From: Devosia oryziradicis | GTDB lineage: Bacteria > Pseudomonadota > Alphaproteobacteria > Rhizobiales > Devosiaceae | DNA: 64,000 bases | Direction of reading: 5' to 3' | Assembly: GCF_016698645.1 (NCBI RefSeq) | Contig: NZ_CP068047.1 | Coordinates: 372,001 to 436,000 of the forward strand | Shown here: in pieces, positions 57,915-64,000 of the stretch | How positions within the stretch are numbered: position 1 is the stretch's first letter | Layout of the letters: each line of letters opens with the position of its first letter | Made by a program: the position numbers and the translations under genes | The notes under the pieces: model-generated | Told to the model about the DNA's origin: nothing | The model's input: only the letters and a program-made list of their open reading frames with translations | Databases searched by the model: none

Positions 57915-58361
57915 ATGACCGATCGCAGCCAGACCGCCCGTTCCTTGCCGTCGCGCAAGCCCTGCCTCACCGCGGTGCTGCGCATGGCCGGTCTCCGCCC
58001 GACCCGGCAGCGCGTGGCCCTGGCCGAACTGTTGTTCGGCGGGCCGCATCGGCATGTGAGCGCCGAGCAGTTGCATGGCGAGGCCAGCCAGGCCCGGGTC
58101 AATGTATCGCTGGCCACCATCTACAACACGCTGCACCAGTTCCATGAAGCGGGTCTGTTGCGCGAAGTGGCGGTCGATGCGTCGCGGTCCTATTTCGATA
58201 CCGACACGTCCGATCACCATCACTTCTACGTGGAAGACGAGCAGCGGATGATCGACATCCCCGCCTCCTCTGTCGAGTTCCTGAGCCTGCCCGAAGCCCC
58301 CAAGGGCATGAAGGTGAGCCACGTCGACGTCGTCATCCGCGTTCGCAAGGCGCAGGGCTAG
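57915..58361 (+). CDS. irr: Iron response regulator Irr (Fur family)
   Basis: A 148-residue Fur-type regulator: winged helix GLRPTRQRVALAELLFGG, VSLATIYNTLHQFHEAGLLREV, and the His cluster DTSDHHHFYVED, which matches the HHH heme-binding site of Irr. It controls heme and iron genes in Rhizobiales and is degraded or inactivated when heme is available. The ATG at 57915 follows AAGGA. The divergent irr/fabA-fabB order is conserved in the order. No clear ICE box is visible upstream. Confidence 0.93.
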   Translation: MTDRSQTARSLPSRKPCLTAVLRMAGLRPTRQRVALAELLFGGPHRHVSAEQLHGEASQARVNVSLATIYNTLHQFHEAGLLREVAVDASRSYFDTDTSDHHHFYVEDEQRMIDIPASSVEFLSLPEAPKGMKVSHVDVVIRVRKAQG

Positions 58362-58459
58362 CGCCGGCAAAAGCCGTCACAGCTGTAACTCTCACCCCGG
58401 CGCCTGGCGTTGCTAGACCTCTGTTACCGGCCAATTGGCCCCAAGCAGAGGAGACGATC

Positions 58460-58621
58460 ATGTTCCACAGCTGGATTGCGCGCTACAAGCGCCGGCGCCT
58501 CGAGCGCCAGGCCATCCGCGTGCTGCATTCTTTCGATGACCGCAGGTTGACCGATATCGGCACCTTCCGCGACAGTATCGAACTGTTCGTAGCGGAGCGG
58601 GCCAGGGATGGACAGCCATGA
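58460..58621 (+). CDS. DUF1127 small protein (second)
   Basis: A 53-residue basic protein: MFHSWIARYKRRRLERQAI start and LHSFDDRRLTDIGTFRDSI, the DUF1127 core. AGAGGAGACG provides the ribosome site. Its stop overlaps the next start (ATGA). It differs from the copy at 22954-23106 in most positions outside the core. Confidence 0.85.
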   Translation: MFHSWIARYKRRRLERQAIRVLHSFDDRRLTDIGTFRDSIELFVAERARDGQP

Positions 58622-59238
58622 CCAAGCGCGCAGAAATCCTGGGTGAATTCACCGCCAACGCTGCCGGCCCGGTGCATGGCGTCAGCTTCGACGGACGGCA
58701 TGTCTGGGCCGCGACGGGCGAGGCGATGCGGGCCTTCGACCCCCAGACCGGCAAGGAGGTGACATCGCTGGGCGTGCCGGCCCATGCGGGCACGGCCTTT
58801 GATGGCACCCACCTGTTCCAGATCGCCGACGCGATCATCCAGAAGGTCGATCCGCAGACCGGCACGGTGGTCGCCACCATACCGGCGCCGGGTGGCGGCA
58901 AGGATTCGGGGCTCGCCTGGGCGGATGGGTCGCTCTGGGTCGGCCAGTATCGCGACCGGCAGATCGTCGAGATCGATCCCGATACCGGCGCGGTGCGACG
59001 CGTCATCCAGACCAACCGCTTCGTCACCGGGGTTACCTGGGTCGAGGGTGAGCTATGGCACGGCTATTCCGCCGATGGCGATGGCGGCCTTGCCCGCATC
59101 GACCCGGCCAATGGCAACGTGCTGGATACGCTCGATATGCCCGGCATGGCCGTGTCGGGCGTCGAATGGGATGGTGGCGAGCGGCTGTTCTGCGGCGGGG
59201 GCAATAGCGGCGCCGTCCGCATCGTCCGCCGCGGCTAG
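58618..59238 (+). CDS. YncE-like beta-propeller protein
   Basis: A 206-residue protein with repeated blades: SFDGRHVWAATG, FDPQTGKEVTSL, FDGTHLFQIAD, VDPQTGTVVATI, WADGSLWVGQY, IDPDTGAVRRVI, IDPANGNVLDTL. No signal peptide is present, so it seems cytoplasmic. No catalytic motif; possible ligand or metabolite binding. It is translated together with the DUF1127 gene and is convergent with the TPR/winged-helix gene, overlapping by 4 bp. Confidence 0.82.
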   Translation: MTKRAEILGEFTANAAGPVHGVSFDGRHVWAATGEAMRAFDPQTGKEVTSLGVPAHAGTAFDGTHLFQIADAIIQKVDPQTGTVVATIPAPGGGKDSGLAWADGSLWVGQYRDRQIVEIDPDTGAVRRVIQTNRFVTGVTWVEGELWHGYSADGDGGLARIDPANGNVLDTLDMPGMAVSGVEWDGGERLFCGGGNSGAVRIVRRG

Positions 59239-60449
59239 ACCCGCCCGGCATTGGGCAAAAGCAGCGTCGTGGGGAAACCGGGAAGGGTGAGCAAGGCCCA
59301 GCGCTGTGCGCGCCCGCGCCCCACGGCCTGCGCCTTGCCGGCCTCCTGCAAGGCCCGCAGCGCCCGCTGGATCGAGCGCGGGCTGCTGTCGAGCACCATG
59401 GCCAGGGCCGAACTCGACCACAATTCACCATCGGCCAGCAGGGCCATGACGGCAGCATGCTGGTCGTCCAGGGGGAGCGCCAGCACGGCCACATCGCCGG
59501 CCCTGGGGACGAGGCGGAAGCCAGATGGCGTCGCCGATACATCGGCAATGGACCCGATGAGCTGGCGCAGCCGCGTCATCTCGACCCGCAGCCGGGCGCG
59601 ATGGGATTCGTCGGCCTGCCGGGCATGGAAGGCGCGGGCGAGCAGGTGTTCGCGCGAGGCGTCGCCGGGCCAGGCCTCGGCAAGGACGCGCAGCAGGGCA
59701 AACAGGACCGGTCGCCGCGACAGGGACACCGCCAATCCTGCCTGCCGCAGCGCATTGCTCGTGGCATCGCAGACCACGGTCTCGGACCCGAACAGGGCCT
59801 CTACCGCGTCAAGCGAAACCGCGGTTTCGACACCTTGCCGGCGCAGGCGCGCGGCGGGACCATCGAGCGACCGGCGCGCGGCCTCGGTCTCGGCCAGCAG
59901 ACCCGGCTGGCCCGATTGCCGCGCCGCCTCTTCCGCCTGCTGCAGGGCGCGGCGCGCCGATGCGACCCTTACCCGCCGGATGTCGATGCCGGCGCTTACC
60001 AGCCAGTAGCCGGCGAGCAAGGGGGGCGGCAGCGCCCGCGGAGACAGCGCGGCCAGATATTGGCTGGCGCCATCGAGGTGGCCAAGCAGCAGGTCTCGCC
60101 GCGCCGCGATGATGCCGGCATGGGCGGCATTGGCGGCGTCGCCCCGCTGGGACAGCACCTGCCTGGCCGCTTCGAGCCGCCCCTCCGGCCAGGTGAGGTC
60201 GCGCGACACCAGCGCAATTTCCGCCTCGGCCAGCACGCAGCGGGCGCGTGCGACGGTTTCGTGCCTGCCAAAGCCACGCGCCGCCTGCGCCAGCAGTTGT
60301 CGGGCACGTGGGAGGTCGCCCAGTTGCGCCATGGCCGTGCCGCGCAAGGCCAGGGCCCCGGGATCATCCCGCAGCGCAACGCGGTTGAGGGCGCCCAGCA
60401 CATCGCCGGTGGCCAGCGCCTGCGCCGCGGCATTGAGGATGGAATCCAT
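59235..60449 (-). CDS. TPR-type protein with C-terminal winged-helix domain, putative regulator
   Basis: A 404-residue protein. Residues ~1-200 are an Ala/Arg-rich helical-repeat region (TPR-like: ALRGTAMAQLGDLPRARQLLAQAARGF). The middle has ESHRARLRVEMTRLRQLIG, like OmpR/SARP-type DNA-binding domains, and the end is a second winged helix (ELWSSSALAMVLDSSPRSIQRALRALQEAGKAQAVG). No sensor domain is obvious. Found next to a beta-propeller gene; a link is inferred only from position. Confidence 0.75.
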   Translation of the reverse strand: MDSILNAAAQALATGDVLGALNRVALRDDPGALALRGTAMAQLGDLPRARQLLAQAARGFGRHETVARARCVLAEAEIALVSRDLTWPEGRLEAARQVLSQRGDAANAAHAGIIAARRDLLLGHLDGASQYLAALSPRALPPPLLAGYWLVSAGIDIRRVRVASARRALQQAEEAARQSGQPGLLAETEAARRSLDGPAARLRRQGVETAVSLDAVEALFGSETVVCDATSNALRQAGLAVSLSRRPVLFALLRVLAEAWPGDASREHLLARAFHARQADESHRARLRVEMTRLRQLIGSIADVSATPSGFRLVPRAGDVAVLALPLDDQHAAVMALLADGELWSSSALAMVLDSSPRSIQRALRALQEAGKAQAVGRGRAQRWALLTLPGFPTTLLLPNAGRV

Positions 60450-60473
60450 GACGTCCCGGGGCCTTGCCCGCTA

Positions 60474-60755
60474 TCAGAGGATACCGACGGCCAGCTCGGC
60501 CCAGATCAACGCCAGCGCGATCAGGATCGTCAGACCAAGCACGATGCGGGTCGCCGAACCACGTACAAAACGCATCGTCGCTTCGAGCGCCAGGCCGGCG
60601 CCACCCAGCAGCAGCGCGGCGGCGATGAAGTCCTCCCCGCCCCAATTGACCTCGCTGGTGAACTGCATGGCCAGGAGCGGCGCGGCCAGCAATGCGGCCA
60701 CCAGGCTCCAGCCGACCATGCGGGGATTAAGGCGACGCGCTGTGGTATTGGCCAT
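60474..60755 (-). CDS. Small membrane protein of unknown function
   Basis: A 93-residue protein with three hydrophobic helices (about 16-35, 45-63, 70-90) beginning MANTTARRLNPRMVGWSL and containing TSEVNWGGEDFIAAALLLGGAGL. Homologues occur in rhizobia without a known role. The ATG at 60755 follows AGGAGA; an ATG 8 codons upstream is rejected. 24 bp upstream of the TPR/winged-helix gene, same strand. Confidence 0.8.
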   Translation of the reverse strand: MANTTARRLNPRMVGWSLVAALLAAPLLAMQFTSEVNWGGEDFIAAALLLGGAGLALEATMRFVRGSATRIVLGLTILIALALIWAELAVGIL

Positions 60756-60816
60756 GATTGTCTCCTGCTCGACCGCCATCCTAGCACGGCTGACGCTTTA
60801 GCGTGAACGGCCTGCG

Positions 60817-61332
60817 CTAGAGCTTGCCGAAGGCCACGCCCTTCCAGCCCCAGCCGTGCTGCTGGGCGATCTCGATCAGCGGGTCTTTGATCTCTTGGGT
60901 CTTGAAGCGATATTCATAGACCTTGCCCCAGCCGCTCAGATCCTCCTTGAAGGCATAGGCAGTGCCGAAGCTCATTTCGACCTTCTGGCCGCGGAAGGCT
61001 TCGGCGCTGAGCGAGAGGCTGGGCACGCCGGCGCGCCATTCTACGGTCCATTCCTGATCCAGGGAGCGGACCTCGCCCCTGGCCTCATCGAACTTCATGA
61101 GTATTTTGAAGACCTTGGTCAGGCTGGCCTTGACGAAAATCTCGTACCAACGCGCATCGACGATCCTCCACTCGGCCACCAGGTCCACGCCTTCGGGCGA
61201 ACCGTCGCGGATGATGAACGGTGCGGTGTCGCGATTGCTGGCCAGCATGGCTTCCCGCAAAGCCGATACGGGCTGCCTGGCAACCCCTGACGGCGCTGAT
61301 TTGCTGCCGGTGATCCAATCGAGAAGTCCCAT
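60817..61332 (-). CDS. Conserved protein of unknown function
   Basis: A 171-residue soluble protein: MGLLDWITGSKSAPSG, VSALREAMLASNRDTAPFIIRDG, EWRIVDARWYEIFVKASL, and the C-terminal WGWKGVAFGKL. No family assigned. It appears to be a single-gene unit divergent from the N-acetyltransferase. Confidence 0.75.
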   Translation of the reverse strand: MGLLDWITGSKSAPSGVARQPVSALREAMLASNRDTAPFIIRDGSPEGVDLVAEWRIVDARWYEIFVKASLTKVFKILMKFDEARGEVRSLDQEWTVEWRAGVPSLSLSAEAFRGQKVEMSFGTAYAFKEDLSGWGKVYEYRFKTQEIKDPLIEIAQQHGWGWKGVAFGKL

Positions 61333-61434
61333 GTCCAGCCCCTCCCATGAGCGAAATCGCCAACCGTGCCGGTGACAGCGACGGCCTCATCGCCCATATT
61401 GCGGGCCGAACGGAAACTGCCGCAAGGGTGGCCA

Positions 61435-62271
61435 ATGAGCCAAAAGGTCAATCTCAACGCCTATTTCGAGCGAATCGGCTTTGCCGGATCGATCGCCCCG
61501 ACCTTGGCGACACTCGAACTCATCCATGCGCTGCATCCGGCGGCGATCCCCTTCGAAAACCTCAATCCGCTGCTGGGCCTGCCGGTCAATCTCGATCTGC
61601 CCAGCATCGAGCGTAAGTTGCTCTCCGAGCGGCGGGGCGGCTACTGCTTCGAACATAACCTGCTGCTGATGACCGTCCTGCGCGAACTCGACTTCACGGT
61701 GCGCGGCCTGGCGGCGCGGGTGGTGTGGACCGATCCGGCGGCAGTCGACCGGCCGCCGACCCACATGCTGCTGGCGGTCGATATCGGCGGGGCGAGCTAC
61801 ATCGCCGATGTCGGCTTTGGCGGCCTGACGCTGACAGCACCGCTCAAGCTCAAATCGGACGTGGAACAACCCACGCCGCATGAAACCTTTCGCCTTTCGG
61901 GCGGGGACCCGGATTGGACGCTCGAGGCCCGCATCGAGGGCGAATGGCGGGCGCTCTACGTGTTCGACACCATCGAGCACAGCGCCGACTTCTACGAGGA
62001 CCCCAACCAGTGGCTCTCGACCGACCCCGCCTCGCCCTTCCGCAAGGAGCTGCGCGTCGCCCTGTCGCCATCCGGCAAGCGGCTGGCGCTGCGCAACCAC
62101 CGGCTCTCCATCCATACGGGCGGCGAGCCGTCCGACGTGCGGCTGCTCACCAGCGTGGCGGAATTGCGCGAGGCGCTGTCGGGATCGTTCGGCATCCAGC
62201 TGCCGCCGGCCGAATTGCTGGACCCGGCGCTCGAGGCGATCCTCGCCAATGCCGGCGTGACCGAGGTCTAG
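61435..62271 (+). CDS. Arylamine N-acetyltransferase
   Basis: A 278-residue NAT. The catalytic triad is visible: Cys71 in RRGGYCFEHN, His110 in PPTHMLLAV and Asp125 in YIADVGFGG. It transfers acetyl groups from acetyl-CoA to arylamines and hydrazines. ATG at 61435 (MSQKVNLNAYFERIGF). First of a three-gene unit with the YdeI-like and DUF1697 genes. Confidence 0.93.
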   Translation: MSQKVNLNAYFERIGFAGSIAPTLATLELIHALHPAAIPFENLNPLLGLPVNLDLPSIERKLLSERRGGYCFEHNLLLMTVLRELDFTVRGLAARVVWTDPAAVDRPPTHMLLAVDIGGASYIADVGFGGLTLTAPLKLKSDVEQPTPHETFRLSGGDPDWTLEARIEGEWRALYVFDTIEHSADFYEDPNQWLSTDPASPFRKELRVALSPSGKRLALRNHRLSIHTGGEPSDVRLLTSVAELREALSGSFGIQLPPAELLDPALEAILANAGVTEV

Positions 62272-62275
62272 ACCG

Positions 62276-62875
62276 ATGCCGCCCGTGCATGTCGATCCGG
62301 CCAAGGTCCGAGAGTTTACCAGCAAGGACGCCTTCTACGATTGGCTCAAGGCCAACCACGACAAGGAAGATGAAGTCTGGATCCGCATCTTCAAGAAGGG
62401 CAGCGGCATCCAGAGCATCGACGCCGTCGAGGCGATCGACGTGGTGCTGTGCTGGGGCTGGATCGACGCCATCCGCAAGGGCTGGGACGAGGTGAGCTTC
62501 GTCCAGCGCTATACCCATCGCGGGAGGAAAAGTGCCTGGAGCGACGTCAACAAGGCCAATGTCGCCCGCCTGGTCGACGAGGGCAAGATGACCGAGCATG
62601 GCCTGAGGCATGTCGAGCTCGCCAAGGCGGATGGCCGCTGGGACGCCTCCTATCGCACGACGATGGACCCGCCCCCGGACCTGCTGGCCGCCATCGAGGC
62701 CAGTCCCAAGGCCCATGAATTCTACCTTACGCTGACTTCGCAGAACCGCTTCGCGCTGATCTTTCGCGTCATCAATCTCAAGACGCCCGCCGCGCGCGCC
62801 CGCAAGATTGCCGGTTTTGTCGAGATGCTGGAAAAGGGCGAGACCATCTATCCGCAAAAGGCCAAGGCGGAATGA
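62276..62875 (+). CDS. YdeI/OmpD-associated family protein
   Basis: A 199-residue protein: VREFTSKDAFYDWLKANHDKEDEVWIRIFKKGSG, then CWGWIDAIRKGWDE, FVQRYTHRGRKSAWSDVNKANV and FEMLEKGETIYPQKAKA-type ending. Family members are linked to bacteriocin resistance or unknown roles. It starts 4 bp after the NAT gene and overlaps the next gene by 4 bp. Confidence 0.87.
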   Translation: MPPVHVDPAKVREFTSKDAFYDWLKANHDKEDEVWIRIFKKGSGIQSIDAVEAIDVVLCWGWIDAIRKGWDEVSFVQRYTHRGRKSAWSDVNKANVARLVDEGKMTEHGLRHVELAKADGRWDASYRTTMDPPPDLLAAIEASPKAHEFYLTLTSQNRFALIFRVINLKTPAARARKIAGFVEMLEKGETIYPQKAKAE

Positions 62876-63399
62876 CACGGCATGTCGCCCTGCTGCGCGG
62901 GGTCAATCTGGGCAAGCGGCAGGTCAAGAGCGCTGACCTCAAGGCGGCCTTCGAAGCCATGGGCTTTGCCAATGTCAAAACGCTGCTCGCCAGCGGCAAC
63001 GTGCTCTTCGATGCCCCACCGGCCGATGTGGAGCGCAAGGCCATCGAAGACGCGCTCGAGGCCCGCTTCGGCTTCGATATCGGCACGGTGCTGCGGACGC
63101 AGGCGGAAATCCGCGCCCTGGCGGCAGCCGACCCCTTCGGCGGGCGCCGGGAGGATGACAATACCAAGCTCTATGTCACCTTTGTCGAGGACCGCAACGC
63201 GCGCACCCTGCCGATGCCCTGCGCGGTCGATGGCGATTTCGAGGTCGTCCACCTCACCGATGGCGAGGTGTTCATCGTCGCCCATCGCCTGCCCCATGGC
63301 CGCTACGGCGAGGGCATGGAGCAGATCTGGAAGCATTTCGGCAAGAAGCGTCTGTGGACCTCGCGCAACTTCAACACCGTGGTAAAAGCCGCCGAATAG
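62872..63399 (+). CDS. DUF1697 protein
   Basis: A 175-residue protein with the DUF1697 pattern: MTRHVALLRGVNLGKRQVKSADLKAAFEAMGFANVKTLLASGNVLFD, and the late KHFGKKRLWTSRNFNTVVK. Cytoplasmic, function unknown. Overlaps the YdeI-like gene by 4 bp (ATGA). Confidence 0.88.
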   Translation: MTRHVALLRGVNLGKRQVKSADLKAAFEAMGFANVKTLLASGNVLFDAPPADVERKAIEDALEARFGFDIGTVLRTQAEIRALAAADPFGGRREDDNTKLYVTFVEDRNARTLPMPCAVDGDFEVVHLTDGEVFIVAHRLPHGRYGEGMEQIWKHFGKKRLWTSRNFNTVVKAAE

Positions 63400-63418
63400 A
63401 GCGGACTGGAGCACTGTC

Positions 63419-64000
63419 ATGATCACCGTCTTCGGTTCGACCAATCTCGACCAGATCGGCACGGTCAGCCGCTTGCCCAAGCCGGGCGAGACCGTCGCCG
63501 GCGGCACCTTTTCGATGGCAGCGGGTGGCAAGGGGGCCAATCAGGCGCTGGCCGCGCGGCGGGCGGGTGCCAGCGTGCGTCATGTCTCGGGCGTCGGCAG
63601 CGACGCCTTCGCCGATCTGGCGCTGGCGCTGCTCAAGGCCGACGGTGTCGATCTCTCCGCCATGAAGGTGGTGGACGGCGCCACCGGCATTGCCATGATC
63701 TTCGTCGATAGCCATGGCGAGAATGTCATCGCCATTCTGCCGGGCGCCAATGGCGCCATGACATCAGATGATGCCGACAAGGCGCTGGCAGGGGTCAGCG
63801 GCGGGGTCATGCTGGTGCAGCAGGAAATTCCCCAGGCGGCGACCGAGCGGGCGCTCGACCTGGCGCGCGCGCAGGGCATCACGGCCATTCTCAACACCGC
63901 GCCATTCCTCGATAGCACGGCGGCCCTGGCGCCCAAAGCGGCTATCCTGATCGCCAACGAAACCGAATTTGCCCTCCTCACGGGACGCGGCATCGCCGAA
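63419..64000 (+). CDS. rbsK: Ribokinase (PfkB family), 3' end outside window
   Basis: The first 194 residues: MITVFGSTNLDQIGTVSRLPKPGETVAG, the PfkB signature GGKGANQALAARRAG, and ILPGANGAM. The catalytic GAGD region lies beyond the window. Ribokinase phosphorylates D-ribose; related sugars are possible. It starts 19 bp after the DUF1697 gene. Confidence 0.9.
   Translation, partial: MITVFGSTNLDQIGTVSRLPKPGETVAGGTFSMAAGGKGANQALAARRAGASVRHVSGVGSDAFADLALALLKADGVDLSAMKVVDGATGIAMIFVDSHGENVIAILPGANGAMTSDDADKALAGVSGGVMLVQQEIPQAATERALDLARAQGITAILNTAPFLDSTAALAPKAAILIANETEFALLTGRGIAE

Overview
The window is a high-GC alphaproteobacterial chromosome segment, most likely from the order Hyphomicrobiales (Rhizobiales) and probably a Devosia-like genus. 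Indicators are the redox pair ActS/ActR, the heme-type iron regulator Irr divergent from fabA-fabB, addB-addA-trxA, a dnaA-dnaN-recF-gyrB block, mutM next to ubiE-ubiB, MmcB, DUF2852 and DUF1127 proteins, and a cluster of GANTC (CcrM) sites upstream of dnaA. The genus is inferred from family knowledge; no search was run.

Layout. 1-5.8 kb: 3' end of addB, addA, two thioredoxins and palindromic repeats. 5.8-7.0 kb: a membrane protein between two tiny membrane ORFs of 25 and 24 codons. 7.1-18.4 kb: a minus-strand pyrimidine-catabolism operon (omega-amino-acid transaminase, semialdehyde dehydrogenase, ureidopropionase-type amidohydrolase, dihydropyrimidinase and an ABC importer), divergent from rutR, with a near-consensus RutR operator between them. 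A DUF559 endonuclease-like gene framed by palindromic repeats sits inside the operon. 18.4-24.9 kb: DHFR-like reductase under a palindromic operator, diguanylate cyclase, RlpA-like protein, two aldo/keto reductases, a DUF1127 protein, a LysR regulator and a receiver-like protein. 25-30.2 kb: four paralogous MFS transporters with mmcB nested between the third and fourth. 30.2-42.4 kb: beta-CASP hydrolase, DUF1428 protein, ActR/ActS, DUF2852 protein, YgjP-like metallopeptidase, a class A PBP with a DPATG-repeat tail, small exported proteins, a flavin oxidoreductase, and two adjacent frameshifted genes (L,D-transpeptidase and APH-type phosphotransferase) whose catalytic motifs are disrupted.

42.4-51.3 kb: gyrB, recF, dnaN, dnaA, rpsT and mutM, all on the minus strand. 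The ~0.8 kb upstream of dnaA carries six GANTC sites within 254 bp and a 16-bp direct repeat, but no recognisable DnaA boxes. 51.4-55.8 kb: ubiE, ubiB, dut, a DUF2259 protein and a ThiF/MoeB-like E1 protein. 55.9-58.4 kb: fabB, fabA and irr. 58.4-64 kb: DUF1127 protein, beta-propeller protein, TPR/winged-helix protein, small conserved proteins, arylamine N-acetyltransferase, YdeI-like and DUF1697 proteins, and the 5' part of a ribokinase.

The clearest coherent system is the RutR-controlled reductive pyrimidine pathway, which lacks its first enzyme here. No CRISPR array, tRNA, rRNA, prophage or recognisable defence island was found. The most unusual signals are the paired active-site frameshifts, the repeat-associated DUF559 gene, the DPATG-repeat PBP tail, the GANTC cluster at dnaA and the MFS paralog array.
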